Shown piece by piece: positions 7,557-17,702 of a DNA stretch of 64,000 nucleotides. This DNA is from Alteromonas sp. BL110 (GTDB lineage Bacteria; Pseudomonadota; Gammaproteobacteria; Enterobacterales; Alteromonadaceae). Position numbers and translations under genes: made by a program. Numbering within the stretch: position 1 is the stretch's first letter; each line of letters opens with the position of its first letter. Location: the NCBI RefSeq assembly GCF_003443615.1, contig NZ_CP031967.1, forward strand, positions 2,728,001-2,792,000, written 5' to 3'. The notes under the pieces were generated by a model. That model had not been told where the DNA came from. It did not search any database and was given only the letters and a program-made list of their open reading frames with translations.

Positions 7557-8618
7557 TCAACGTTTAAGCATTACACCTGCGATAGCCGCAAACAGCAAGC
7601 TTGGTAGCAAAGCGCCTAAGAACGGCGGCAGCTGATATACCAAACTGACTGGCCCAAACACTTCGTTAAGAATAAAGAAACCAAAGCCTGTGAGTACGCC
7701 CATAATCACTCTTGCGCCCATCGTTACGCTACGTAGCGGACCAAAGATAAACGACAGTGCCATTAATAGCATTACGCCCACTGAAATAGGCTGAAAGATT
7801 TTTCGCCATAGCGCAAGTTCGTAGCGCGAGGGATCTTGGCCGTTGTTTTCTAAATAATTTACGTAATCTAGCAATCCAGTGATGGATAAAGCCTCTGGCT
7901 TAACAGCAACTATGCCCAGCTTATCGGGGGTTAGTGTTGAATTCCATCGCATGCGCTCGCTTTCTTGTACCGACACTTTAGTTTCTGAAAACTCAGTCAC
8001 TTCGACATCGCTTAGCCACCAGCCATCGCCATCGAAAGCACTATTTTTTGCGTAGGTAATACTTTCAAGAGACAGGTCAGGGTTAAAGCTAAAAATGCTT
8101 ACGTCTTTAAGCGAGTCTTGGCTAAGTACTTGACCAATACTCACAAATCGGTCGCCATCTTTAGCCCACACCAGCTTATCTGAAGAAAATAAACTACCGC
8201 CTGAAATGGCTTCGGTTCTTATTTGTTTGGCCTTGGTTTCGCTGTATGGGGTAACCCACTCACCAACCGCCATCACCAATAAAATCATCACAAGGGTGGA
8301 TTTCATGGCTGAGTTTATAATGTTCCAACGGCTCATGCCCGCGGCCTGCATTACTACCAGTTCGCTATTACTGGCCAGTACGCCCATACCAATAAGGCCC
8401 CCAAGTAGTGTGGCCATAGGGAAGAACTGTTCTAGGTCGCGAGGCAAGCTAAGTAAAACATAGATAAAGGCGACAAGCATGTCATAGTCACCTTCGCCAA
8501 TTTTACGTAGCTGTTCCACAAACTTAATGAGTGCGCTTAAGCCAATAAGTACACTTAGTGTGACCGTGATAGTACCTAGCAGCGTACGAGCAATGTATAA
8601 ATCGAGGATCTTAAACAT
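7557..8618 (-). CDS. lptG: LPS export ABC transporter permease LptG
   Basis: A 353-residue inner-membrane subunit of the LptB2FGC complex, which extracts lipopolysaccharide from the inner membrane for transport to the cell surface. YjgP/YjgQ family: three N-terminal helices (LLGTITVTLSVLIGLSALIKFVEQL, LEQFFPMATLLGGLIGMGVLASNSELVVMQAAGMS), a periplasmic beta-jellyroll domain in the middle (DRFVSIGQVL to LTPDKLGIV), and three C-terminal helices. The coupling-helix region SELVVMQAAGMS is conserved. Its ATG directly follows the lptF stop with no gap, so the two are translationally coupled and made in equal amounts. Confidence 0.96.
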   Translation of the reverse strand: MFKILDLYIARTLLGTITVTLSVLIGLSALIKFVEQLRKIGEGDYDMLVAFIYVLLSLPRDLEQFFPMATLLGGLIGMGVLASNSELVVMQAAGMSRWNIINSAMKSTLVMILLVMAVGEWVTPYSETKAKQIRTEAISGGSLFSSDKLVWAKDGDRFVSIGQVLSQDSLKDVSIFSFNPDLSLESITYAKNSAFDGDGWWLSDVEVTEFSETKVSVQESERMRWNSTLTPDKLGIVAVKPEALSITGLLDYVNYLENNGQDPSRYELALWRKIFQPISVGVMLLMALSFIFGPLRSVTMGARVIMGVLTGFGFFILNEVFGPVSLVYQLPPFLGALLPSLLFAAIAGVMLKR

Positions 8619-9719
8619 CTACTTTTTCCCCAATATCCAAGCACGAAGCTCTGTGCCGGTTTTTCTGTCCCGTACAATCAGCATAACACCAATGATCAGC
8701 ATGATGGTATGTACCCACCATAAGCCTAATTGTGGCGGCATTTTTCCGTCTTCTAGTACGCGTCTACTTGCGAGTAGTAGCAAGAAGTAGCCTAAGTAAA
8801 GCAGAATGGCCGGAAACATTTTACCAAAGCGACCCTGACGCGGATCGACGGCACTTAGCGGTACTGCGATCAACACTAAAAAGGGTATCGATAGCGGTAT
8901 GGCAATACGCCACTGTAGCTCGGCTCTGGCCTCAATACTGTCGTCTTCCCAAAGCTCGCTGGTGGGCAATACGCTTACCTTGCGACGCGTCTCGTCGGCG
9001 GGTTTATCGGCAATCTGAATTTGGTATTCGTCAAACTCTACTTTGCGGTAAGCCTTTGCAGATTGCTTGCCTTCGTACTGCACACCTTCTTTTAGAACAA
9101 GATTTCGGGTGCCATCTGGGTTATTCGCGACTTCACCGGTTTGCGCATATACAACGCGTACGTCGCCTTCGCTGTCATCCGTTTGATTCTGGGATAAAAA
9201 CACACGTTGCAGCTTATCGTTGCTATCTACATCGTGCACAAATATAACTGCTTTTTCGTTACCCGTTTGCTGGAATCTACCTGGCATAAGGGCAGAAAGC
9301 CCAGCTTCATTTCGGGCTTTTTCCCGCAGCTGGTATTCATTCTCTGCAGCTAGAGGCGCGAAATAAAGGGTAATTGCCCCTGTAACAATCATGATGATTA
9401 CAGATAAAAACAGCATCACTCGTGTGACGTACCATTCGCTGATACCACAAGCCCTCATTACGGTCATTTCACTGTCTACGTATAGCCTGCCGTGTGCCAG
9501 CATAATGCCCAAATAAGCGCTTATTGGCAGCACCAAAGATGAGAGAATAGGGGCATATAAACCTAAGAAGCCAAGCACTAGCCCAGCGGGGATATCACCG
9601 TCTGATGCGTCGCCTAAAACGCGCACAAACCTTAAGGTGACAAAAATTGCCATTAGGATAAAGAAAATCGCTAACTGAGATTTCAGCGTTTCCTTAAGTA
9701 AATAGCGGAATATCAGCAT
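8619..9719 (-). CDS. lptF: LPS export ABC transporter permease LptF
   Basis: A 366-residue partner of LptG with the same architecture: three N-terminal membrane helices, a periplasmic jellyroll domain (about residues 135-265) and three C-terminal helices. Conserved stretches are FRYLLKETLKSQLAIFFILM at the start, LGIMLAHGRLYVDSEMTVMRACGISEWYV for the coupling region, and IPLSIPFLVLIAVPLSAVDPRQGRFGKMFPAILLYLGYF near the end. It heads the lptF-lptG operon, divergent from pepA. This arrangement beside pepA, holC and valS is common in gammaproteobacteria and supports the assignment. Confidence 0.96.
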   Translation of the reverse strand: MLIFRYLLKETLKSQLAIFFILMAIFVTLRFVRVLGDASDGDIPAGLVLGFLGLYAPILSSLVLPISAYLGIMLAHGRLYVDSEMTVMRACGISEWYVTRVMLFLSVIIMIVTGAITLYFAPLAAENEYQLREKARNEAGLSALMPGRFQQTGNEKAVIFVHDVDSNDKLQRVFLSQNQTDDSEGDVRVVYAQTGEVANNPDGTRNLVLKEGVQYEGKQSAKAYRKVEFDEYQIQIADKPADETRRKVSVLPTSELWEDDSIEARAELQWRIAIPLSIPFLVLIAVPLSAVDPRQGRFGKMFPAILLYLGYFLLLLASRRVLEDGKMPPQLGLWWVHTIMLIIGVMLIVRDRKTGTELRAWILGKK

Positions 9720-9982
9720 CTCAGCCCTTCCGGAAAATTAGGAATTTTAGTGAAAGAAAGCACAATTTTGTTTAAACTTACCGTTTTTACAAGTTTTGCC
9801 TGCAATCATAAACCGTTTGCATGGTGTTTTGACGCAAATTTAACCTATATTCAATAGGTCTGTAAGCGTGAATTGCAGCGAACTTAAAAGTTATGCTGCG
9901 TATTAAAACATAAAGCAGCGCGAAACGTTACGTGATTTTAGTCATCGTGCAAACCATAAACGACGAAAAGCGAGGTGATATC

Positions 9983-11488
9983 GTGGAGTTTAGTGTAAAA
10001 AGTGGCAGCCCTGAAAAACAACGCAGCGCATGTATTGTTGTGGGTGTTTTCGAGCCGCGCCGCCTAACGGCAGTGGCTGAACAACTAGACGAAATCAGTG
10101 AAGGTTATATCAGTAACTTGTTGCGCCGTGGCGACCTTGAAGGTAAAGCGGGCCAAATGTTGTTGCTACACAACGTGCCAAACGTATTAAGCGAGCGCGT
10201 GCTTCTTGTCGGTTGTGGTAAAGAGCGCGAGCTAGATGAACGTCAGTACAAAAACATTATTGCCAAAACCATTCAAACTTTGAATGAAACCGGCTCAATG
10301 GAAGCGGTCTGTTTCCTAACCGAGCTGCACGTTAAAGGTCGCGATACCTACTGGAAAGTGCGTCAGGCAGTAGAAGCGACTGAAGATACGCTGTACACCT
10401 TTATGCAGCTTAAAACCAAAAAGGGCGAGCCTCGCCGTCCGCTGCGTAAAATTGTATTCAATGTACCTACTCGTCGTGAGCTTACTGTTGGTGAGCGCGC
10501 GGTTGAGCACGGTTTAGCCGTAGCTCGTGGTTCAAAAGTAACCAAAGACGTAGCTAACATGCCGCCAAACATTTGTAACCCTGCGTACTTATGGCAGCAA
10601 GCGCAAGAATTAGCTAGCCAATATGACAGCGTAACCGCTGAAGTGGTAGATGAAACACAAATGGCAGAGCTGGGCATGCAGTCTTACCTTGCCGTTGGTC
10701 GTGGTTCTGCGAATGAAAGCATGATGAGTATTATGCATCACCGTGGCGGTCCTGCTGATCAAGCGCCAATTGTGCTTGTAGGTAAAGGCCTTACGTTCGA
10801 CTCAGGCGGTATTTCAATTAAGCCAGGCGAAGGCATGGACGAAATGAAGTACGACATGGGTGGAGCTGCAGGCGTTCTCGGTACTATGCATACTATAGCG
10901 GCGCTTAACCTGCCAATTAACGTAATTGGCATACTAGCAGGCTGTGAAAATATGCCAGACGGCAAAGCATATCGTCCGGGTGACATTCTAACGACCATGT
11001 CGGGCCAAACTGTTGAAGTACTAAATACTGATGCGGAAGGTCGTTTGGTATTGTGCGACGCTCTAACTTACGTTGAGCGTTACGAGCCAGAACTCGTTAT
11101 CGACGTTGCCACACTAACTGGTGCGGCTATCATCGCGCTAGGTCACCACGCTACGGCAGTGATGAGTACGCACAATCCACTTGCCCATGAGCTGCTCAAT
11201 GCGTCAGAACAAAGTTCAGATCGCGCATGGCGTTTACCACTATGGGATGATTATCAAGAGCAGCTTGAAAGCCCGTTTGCCGACATGACAAACCTTGGTG
11301 GTCGCCCGGCAGGGTCAATCACGGCGGGTTGTTTCTTGTCACGCTTCACTAAGAAGTACAATTGGGCCCACCTTGATATTGCCGGTACGGCATGGCGCAG
11401 TGGTAAGAACAAAGGTGCAACAGGCCGTCCAGTGCCTATGCTGTCTCAGTTCTTAATGAACCGCGCTGATATCAAGCTAGAGGACTAA
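9983..11488 (+). CDS. pepA: Leucyl aminopeptidase PepA (M17)
   Basis: A 501-residue cytosolic M17 metallo-aminopeptidase that removes N-terminal residues from peptides. In Escherichia coli it also acts as a DNA-binding accessory protein in Xer recombination and carAB control. The C-terminal catalytic half carries [16 protein letters not shown] with the catalytic Lys and metal-binding Asp, [10 protein letters not shown], and the family signature [11 protein letters not shown] start it at GTG 9983, with GAGGTGA 6 nt upstream, because [17 protein letters not shown] then aligns with the E. coli N-terminus; an upstream GTG at 9932 would add 17 unmatched residues. It is followed within 6 bp by holC. 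Confidence 0.97.
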   Translation: MEFSVKSGSPEKQRSACIVVGVFEPRRLTAVAEQLDEISEGYISNLLRRGDLEGKAGQMLLLHNVPNVLSERVLLVGCGKERELDERQYKNIIAKTIQTLNETGSMEAVCFLTELHVKGRDTYWKVRQAVEATEDTLYTFMQLKTKKGEPRRPLRKIVFNVPTRRELTVGERAVEHGLAVARGSKVTKDVANMPPNICNPAYLWQQAQELASQYDSVTAEVVDETQMAELGMQSYLAVGRGSANESMMSIMHHRGGPADQAPIVLVGKGLTFDSGGISIKPGEGMDEMKYDMGGAAGVLGTMHTIAALNLPINVIGILAGCENMPDGKAYRPGDILTTMSGQTVEVLNTDAEGRLVLCDALTYVERYEPELVIDVATLTGAAIIALGHHATAVMSTHNPLAHELLNASEQSSDRAWRLPLWDDYQEQLESPFADMTNLGGRPAGSITAGCFLSRFTKKYNWAHLDIAGTAWRSGKNKGATGRPVPMLSQFLMNRADIKLED

Positions 11489-11494
11489 TCATTT

Positions 11495-11917
11495 ATGCCA
11501 CAAGTGATTTTTTATCAACTTACCAGCAGTGATAATGGCGTGGCTGGCCGCGCCAGCGAGGTCATTGCCTCAGCATTTGCTAATAAGCAAAAAATTAGCG
11601 TGCTGTGCGATACACAGGCGCAAGCTGAAGAGGTTGATGAACTGTTGTGGCAGCTACCGGCTGACCGCTTTGTGCCCCATAACCTTTATGGTGAAGGCCC
11701 TCAGTCGGGAACGCCGGTGGAAATTTGTTGGCAGCCTGAGCAGGTAGCCAGACGACAAATGGTGGTGAATGTAGGTTCCGGTATGGTGCCTTCACCCAAT
11801 CAGCATCGTCAAATTATCGATTTTGTACCCGTGGACGAGAATGCCAAACAGGCCGCGCGGGTTAGATACAAAAACTATCAGCAAGCTGGATGCAACATGC
11901 AGTTTAAGTCTGCATAA
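11495..11917 (+). CDS. holC: DNA polymerase III chi subunit HolC
   Basis: A 140-residue accessory subunit of the clamp-loader complex. Chi links the polymerase III holoenzyme to single-strand binding protein. The sequence has the family pattern: VIFYQLTSSD at the start, ISVLCDTQAQAEEVDELLWQLPADRFVPHNLYGEGP in the middle, and the conserved PVEICW near residue 75. It lies 6 bp after pepA and 35 bp before valS, the standard gammaproteobacterial gene order, so the three are probably one transcript. Confidence 0.95.
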   Translation: MPQVIFYQLTSSDNGVAGRASEVIASAFANKQKISVLCDTQAQAEEVDELLWQLPADRFVPHNLYGEGPQSGTPVEICWQPEQVARRQMVVNVGSGMVPSPNQHRQIIDFVPVDENAKQAARVRYKNYQQAGCNMQFKSA

Positions 11918-11952
11918 GTCATTCGCGTTTAGCTTCAATTTGAGAGTGTGTA

Positions 11953-14727
11953 ATGGATAAAACCTTCGAACCGCAGTCCATCGAGCAGCAATGCTATAAG
12001 TCATGGGAAGAAGCGGGTTTATTTAAAGCTTCAGGCAGCGGCGACCCATATTGTATTCTGCTTCCGCCGCCGAACGTTACCGGTAGCCTTCATATGGGCC
12101 ACGGCTTCCAGCAAACCATTATGGATGCCCTAACTCGCTATCACCGCATGAAGGGCGACAACACCCTTTGGCAAGTGGGTACTGACCACGCCGGTATTGC
12201 TACGCAAATGGTGGTAGAACGCCAACTTAACGCAGAAGGTAAAACTCGACACGACTTAGGTCGCGAAGACTTCATCAAAAAAGTGTGGGAGTGGAAAGAG
12301 CACAGCGGCGGTACTATTACTGGCCAAATGCGCCGATTAGGTACTTCTCCTGACTGGTCTCGTGAAGTATTCACCATGGACGAAGACCTGTCTAAAGCCG
12401 TCACTGAAGTATTCGTGAAACTACACGAAGAGGGCCTTATTTACCGTGGTAAGCGTTTGGTTAACTGGGACCCAGTGCTTCACACTGCAGTATCAGACTT
12501 AGAAGTACTGAACGAAGAAGAAGACGGCCATATGTGGCACATGCGCTATCCGTTAGCTGATGGTAGCGGGGAGCTAGTGGTAGCGACAACGCGTCCTGAA
12601 ACCATGCTAGGTGATACCGCGGTTGCGGTTCATCCAGATGACGAGCGCTATCAAAACTTCATCGGCAAAGAGATTAAGCTGCCTATTACTGGTCGTTTGA
12701 TACCCGTTATTGCCGATGACTATGTCGATCAAGAGTTTGGTACTGGCTGCGTTAAAATTACGCCTGCTCACGACTTTAACGACTACGACATGGGTAAGCG
12801 TCACAACCTACCTATGATCAACATTCTTACCGACGATGCGAAAATTAACGATGATGCGCCAGAAGCGTACCGTGGTTTAGATCGCTTCGACGCCCGTAAG
12901 CAAATTGTTGCTGACCTAGAAGCCCAAGGCTCTTTGGTTAAGATTGAGCCGCACAAGCTTAAAGTTCCACGTGGCGATAGAACCAACGCGGTTATCGAGC
13001 CATACCTAACTGACCAGTGGTATGTAGCGGTTGAGTCTCTTGCTAAGCCTGCAATTGAAGCGGTTGAAAGCGGCGAAATTCGCTTTGTGCCGGAGAACTG
13101 GAACAAGACCTACTACCAGTGGATGCACAACATTCAAGACTGGTGTATTTCGCGTCAGCTGTGGTGGGGACACCGCATTCCGGCCTGGTATGACGAAAAC
13201 GGTAAGGTTTTTGTTGGCCGCACCGAAGAAGAAGTACGCGAAAAGCACGGCCTTGGCAGTGATGTAGCGCTTTCACAAGACGACGATGTACTAGATACCT
13301 GGTTCTCGAGCGCACTATGGCCGTTCGCGACAATGGGCTGGCCAGAAGAAACGCCAGATCTTGAAACCTTCGTACCGTCTTCGGTACTTGTAACTGGCTT
13401 TGACATCATCTTCTTCTGGGTTGCCAGAATGATCATGATGACCAAGAAGTTTACCGGTAAAATTCCGTTTAAAGACATCTATATTACAGGCCTTATCCGT
13501 GATGAGAACGGCGATAAAATGTCAAAGTCAAAGGGTAACGTACTTGACCCTATTGATTTGATTGACGGTATCGATATTGAGTCGCTAGTGACTAAACGTA
13601 CCGCGGGCATGATGCAGCCACAGTTGGCTGAAAAGATCGCTAAGCGTACTCGCAAGCAATTCCCTGATGGTATTCAGGCTTACGGTACAGATGCACTGCG
13701 CTTTACTTTTGCAGCTATGGCTTCAACCAGCCGCGATATCAACTTTGATATGGCCCGTGTTGAAGGCTACCGCAACTTCTGTAACAAAATTTGGAACGCA
13801 TCGCGTTTCGTATTGATGAACACAGAAGAGCACGATACAGGACGTGAAGGCGGCGAAATGGTGCTTAGCATGGCCGATCGCTGGATTTGGGCTAAGTTCC
13901 AACAAACCCTGGCTGAGTTTGAAAAGGCCCTTGAAGACTATCGTTTTGATATTGCTGCGCAAACGGTTTACGAGTTTACTTGGAACCAGTTCTGCGACTG
14001 GTATCTAGAGCTGACTAAGCCTGTACTTAGTAATGACGCCAGCACTGAAGCTGAAAAGCGCGGTACACGTCATACGCTTATCAATGTGCTTGAAAGCCTG
14101 CTTCGCTTATTACACCCGCTAATGCCATTTATCACCGACACTATCTGGCAGCGCGTCGTGCCACTAAGTGAACTTAAGGTGGAAGAAGGCGCAAGCATTA
14201 TGGTTCAGGCATTCCCTGAAGTAGATGCAGCTAAACAAGACGATAAAGTGCTTGCTGATATTGAGTGGGTGAAGAAGTTTATCGTGGGTATTCGTAATAT
14301 CCGTGGTGAAATGGATATTTCACCCAACAAACCACTTAATGCGCTACTTAAAAATGTAAGCGATGAAGACGCTCGCCGTCTTGATGCTGCTAAAGCGTTC
14401 CTTGATAAGTTATCTAAGCTTGAAACTGTCACTATTTTGAAAGACGGTGATGAAGCTCCGGCCAGCGCTACAGCGCTTGTGGGCGAGATGGAAATTCTTA
14501 TCCCAATGGCAGGGCTTATCGACAAAGATGCAGAGCTTGCTCGTATTACTAAAGCCATGGATAAAATCGAGAAAGATGTTTCTCGTACTCGTGGCAAGTT
14601 AGGTAACGAAAAGTTCGTAAGTAATGCGCCAGAAGCGGTAATTGAAAAAGAACGCGGTAAGTTGGAAGAAGGTGAAAAAGCCCTGGCCAAACTTAAAGAG
14701 CAGTTTGAAACAATAAAAGCGCTTTGA
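11953..14727 (+). CDS. valS: Valyl-tRNA synthetase
   Basis: A 924-residue class Ia synthetase that charges tRNA-Val. The ATP-binding signatures are [13 protein letters not shown] (HIGH motif HMGH at residues 47-50) and [14 protein letters not shown] (KMSKS near residue 522). The editing domain lies between them ([19 protein letters not shown]), the anticodon-binding domain follows ([15 protein letters not shown]), and a C-terminal coiled-coil arm ends the protein ([47 protein letters not shown]). It is the last gene of the pepA-holC-valS run and is followed by a strong terminator. Confidence 0.98.
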   Translation: MDKTFEPQSIEQQCYKSWEEAGLFKASGSGDPYCILLPPPNVTGSLHMGHGFQQTIMDALTRYHRMKGDNTLWQVGTDHAGIATQMVVERQLNAEGKTRHDLGREDFIKKVWEWKEHSGGTITGQMRRLGTSPDWSREVFTMDEDLSKAVTEVFVKLHEEGLIYRGKRLVNWDPVLHTAVSDLEVLNEEEDGHMWHMRYPLADGSGELVVATTRPETMLGDTAVAVHPDDERYQNFIGKEIKLPITGRLIPVIADDYVDQEFGTGCVKITPAHDFNDYDMGKRHNLPMINILTDDAKINDDAPEAYRGLDRFDARKQIVADLEAQGSLVKIEPHKLKVPRGDRTNAVIEPYLTDQWYVAVESLAKPAIEAVESGEIRFVPENWNKTYYQWMHNIQDWCISRQLWWGHRIPAWYDENGKVFVGRTEEEVREKHGLGSDVALSQDDDVLDTWFSSALWPFATMGWPEETPDLETFVPSSVLVTGFDIIFFWVARMIMMTKKFTGKIPFKDIYITGLIRDENGDKMSKSKGNVLDPIDLIDGIDIESLVTKRTAGMMQPQLAEKIAKRTRKQFPDGIQAYGTDALRFTFAAMASTSRDINFDMARVEGYRNFCNKIWNASRFVLMNTEEHDTGREGGEMVLSMADRWIWAKFQQTLAEFEKALEDYRFDIAAQTVYEFTWNQFCDWYLELTKPVLSNDASTEAEKRGTRHTLINVLESLLRLLHPLMPFITDTIWQRVVPLSELKVEEGASIMVQAFPEVDAAKQDDKVLADIEWVKKFIVGIRNIRGEMDISPNKPLNALLKNVSDEDARRLDAAKAFLDKLSKLETVTILKDGDEAPASATALVGEMEILIPMAGLIDKDAELARITKAMDKIEKDVSRTRGKLGNEKFVSNAPEAVIEKERGKLEEGEKALAKLKEQFETIKAL

Positions 14728-14765
14728 TTGCGGCCCCTTAAGCGGGGTTTATCGATACAAATTAG

Positions 14766-14793
14766 AAGGGTTACCGAAAGGTGGCCCTTTTTT
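14766..14793 (+). terminator. Terminator of the pepA-holC-valS operon
   Basis: AAGGGTTACC (14766-14775), a GAAA tetraloop, and GGTGGCCCTT (14780-14789) pair over 10 bp with two G-U pairs and run into TTTTT. Confidence 0.9.
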
Positions 14794-14978
14794 ATTGGCG
14801 ATAAAATGGGGACCGTAATAATTTACATTCGTGCCAATTGTTTAAAGCGCTAACTCACATCAGAAATTAATTTAAATAAATACTGACTGATATTAGGGCT
14901 TTGCGCTGTTGCCTTCTACCATAACCCCTACCTTGTTAAGCTAAACATTTTACCTCAACAGATTTCGCGCAATGGAAG

Positions 14979-17654
14979 CTAGTCTTGCTTACCCAAATAT
15001 TGCTTTAACATGCTTATCAAGGATTTTTGTTTTATAGGCTTGGTTAAATAGTCATTCATGCCAGATTCTATAGCGCTTTGCTTGTCTTCTTTCATCGCAT
15101 TGGCAGAAAGACCAATTATTGGTATGGCGGTGAATCCTTTCTCACGTAGCTTCGCAGTAGCTTCATATCCGTCCATTACCGGCATCTGTACGTCCATTAG
15201 TACGAGGTCGTATTGAGGCGAGTTTTCTATTTTTTGTACGGCCTGCTTGCCATCTTCTGCTATATCGAATGTCAGCCCTAGGTTAGTAAGCATCTCTCCG
15301 GTAACGAGTTGATTAATATTATTGTCTTCAACTAGCAGCACATGCCCTTCAAGCAGAGTAATTACTGACTCATCTTTAAAATGTTGGCCCTCAAAGCCGG
15401 CGTCTTTCGAGATAATCTGATTAACAAAGCGTTCGAATTGGGCCGGGGTAAAGGGGTGCATGATTAACGGGCCTTTCCATAGCGAATCGTATTTAGATTG
15501 CAGCGCGCTTCCCGCGCTTTCCATGACCAAACCAACAGATTTTCCGCTTTCTAATAAACTATTCAGCCAGCTAATATTCTGTCTAAAAAAGCTAAACTCA
15601 TGAACATCGACAACAATGTGCTCAGGAAGCGATGGGGCATTTTTAGCTTCACCTATAGGCATACATGATGTTGTCGAAAGCTGAATTTGGGTGCAATAAG
15701 CGTCTGGAAGTAAGGGAGAGTCAGTAATGTAAAGGCTATTACGCGGTAGCTGAGGCGAATTTTGTAATACCCCAGGCTGGTTTTTAAATGCTCTTAGAGG
15801 AAGTTCAACTTCAAACGTGCTGCCTTTACCCATGGTAGACGTTGCATCAAGTCGTCCATTCATAAGCTCGGTAAGTTGGCTAACGATAGCTAGCCCTAAC
15901 CCTGTTCCGCCGTATTTTCTGTTCGTTGAACCGTCAGCTTGAGTAAACGGTTTAAATATTTTATCAAGCTGGGCCGAACTCATTCCAATGCCAGAATCGG
16001 TTATTCGCATGGAAAGATTAAGCTGGTTGCCTTTTTCATTTAATCTACCATCAAACTCAATATCAATGCGCCCTTGCTCGGTGAATTTCACAGCGTTATT
16101 ACCAATGTTCATGATGATTTGAGCTATACGCAGCGGATCACCTATTAGTTGAGGCGGTATCTTGGGGTTAACCGTAAAATGAACCGATAGGTTCTTTTCT
16201 TTTGCACGTAACGCAATTACAGCAATCAAGTTGTCAAATAGCGAGTGTAATGAAAAGCTCACTTCTTCTATTTTAAGTTTACCTGCTTCAATTTTAGAGA
16301 AGTCGAGAATATCATTAATTACGCTTAGCAGAATCTGTCCAGAGTACGCCGCTTTGTCTAAGTAGCCTTTAACAGCGGGAGAAAGCTCTTGCTGCTGCGC
16401 CAGTTCTATTAACCCAATAATGCCATTCATAGGGGTGCGTATTTCGTGGCTCATATTGGCCAAAAACATACTTTTCGATGCGGTAGCTTGTTCGGCTTTA
16501 ACTTTAGATTCAGTGATAACTTTATTTAAGTCTTCCAACTGAGAGTTCATGGTTCGCGCTTCATTGAGCAGCTTTTCTGTCTCACGGTTTTTATCGCTAA
16601 ACACAAGCGCGGCTTTCGCTAGCTTGCCAATTTCATCTTTTCGGCTGCTGCCAGGAATATTAGAGATTTGTACACCTTCAGCGAGCTTATTGAAAACTTC
16701 AGTGATGGACCGGATAGGGCCAAGGATACGAAGAGTAGAGAACAGCGCGGCCGACAGAGCAAGTAAAATGGCAAACAGAGAAAAGAGCTCGCCATTGCGT
16801 TGTGTACTCTCTGCTATTTGGTAGGTGCGCTGGGTTATAACTTCAGAATCGGTACTTACCTTTTTCGCCAGTTCTCCACTTAAATAGAGGAATTCGTTAG
16901 CAGAGCCTGCCATAACCACATTAACCAGAAAAAGGTTGCCCTGTGTTATCTGCGTTAGCTTAAAAAAGTCGTTTTTAATCCTATCTATAATGCGCTCAAT
17001 ACGCTGTTGCAGTTCAGGGGGGGCCGTGGGTGGTAAGCGTTTTAAAGCGTCTATGGCGTCATTAAAATACTTAATGAATTTCATGTCAGGTTTCATTAAG
17101 TATTTTAGCATCGCATTTTCTGTGCGTATTAGAATGACCTTGGCATCGTCTACAAAAGCCGCAGTAATCTTTCCTTGTGCTAATGCCTTATCAAGCTCAC
17201 TTTCTAGCAAGGTAATGTCGGACATAGTGCCTTGATCGATAAGGTTGTCTCTTTCTGAGCGAGCTTCAACAACTTGAGAGAAGTTTTCTTGATAAGCGCT
17301 CAAATGCTCTCTCATCCTATTGAGAATTTGATTGCTGTCATCTTTTTGTTCGACGTTTTCGTTCACTACCGCAAGCTTATCGAGTTTACTGTTAATAGTA
17401 ACCATCAGACGACTAAACCGGGTAATGGCCGACTTGCTTGCATTTTCCTTAAAGATTAAAACATTACGCTGAAGGTCGACAACGTCCCGTTCAAGCTCTT
17501 TAACTATACCCACATCAATGACGGCTTTCGCAGCAGACGTAACCCCTTCGTTTAAAACCTCTTGGTTTTTTCGCGCTACAAAACCTTGAGCAAGTATTAG
17601 TGCAATTAAAGCAACTAACACTGTTATAAGCTGTACCCGTATTGACGATAACAT
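14979..17654 (-). CDS. Hybrid sensor histidine kinase with receiver domain
   Basis: An 891-residue membrane kinase. TM1 is at about residues 8-25; a helical periplasmic sensor (30-285) contains repeated acidic/leucine heptads; TM2 is about 288-310, followed by HAMP (310-362) and a short coiled coil. HisKA carries FLANMSHEIRTPMNG with His403, and HATPase_c carries NIGNNAVKF, DSGIGM and GGTGLGL. A region of about 140 residues without the phospho-acceptor pattern (perhaps a decayed receiver) precedes the C-terminal receiver (LLVEDNNINQ, LVLMDVQMPVMDG, LTKP). No Hpt domain is present, so a separate phosphotransferase is needed. It lies 48 bp behind a Tat-exported solute-binding protein gene, which probably supplies its ligand-binding partner, by analogy with TorT/TorS. 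Confidence 0.92.
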   Translation of the reverse strand: MLSSIRVQLITVLVALIALILAQGFVARKNQEVLNEGVTSAAKAVIDVGIVKELERDVVDLQRNVLIFKENASKSAITRFSRLMVTINSKLDKLAVVNENVEQKDDSNQILNRMREHLSAYQENFSQVVEARSERDNLIDQGTMSDITLLESELDKALAQGKITAAFVDDAKVILIRTENAMLKYLMKPDMKFIKYFNDAIDALKRLPPTAPPELQQRIERIIDRIKNDFFKLTQITQGNLFLVNVVMAGSANEFLYLSGELAKKVSTDSEVITQRTYQIAESTQRNGELFSLFAILLALSAALFSTLRILGPIRSITEVFNKLAEGVQISNIPGSSRKDEIGKLAKAALVFSDKNRETEKLLNEARTMNSQLEDLNKVITESKVKAEQATASKSMFLANMSHEIRTPMNGIIGLIELAQQQELSPAVKGYLDKAAYSGQILLSVINDILDFSKIEAGKLKIEEVSFSLHSLFDNLIAVIALRAKEKNLSVHFTVNPKIPPQLIGDPLRIAQIIMNIGNNAVKFTEQGRIDIEFDGRLNEKGNQLNLSMRITDSGIGMSSAQLDKIFKPFTQADGSTNRKYGGTGLGLAIVSQLTELMNGRLDATSTMGKGSTFEVELPLRAFKNQPGVLQNSPQLPRNSLYITDSPLLPDAYCTQIQLSTTSCMPIGEAKNAPSLPEHIVVDVHEFSFFRQNISWLNSLLESGKSVGLVMESAGSALQSKYDSLWKGPLIMHPFTPAQFERFVNQIISKDAGFEGQHFKDESVITLLEGHVLLVEDNNINQLVTGEMLTNLGLTFDIAEDGKQAVQKIENSPQYDLVLMDVQMPVMDGYEATAKLREKGFTAIPIIGLSANAMKEDKQSAIESGMNDYLTKPIKQKSLISMLKQYLGKQD

Positions 17655-17702
17655 ATAAGCCTAAAGAACCTTTTTCCATTTAAGATGTGGTATTACATTG
17701 TT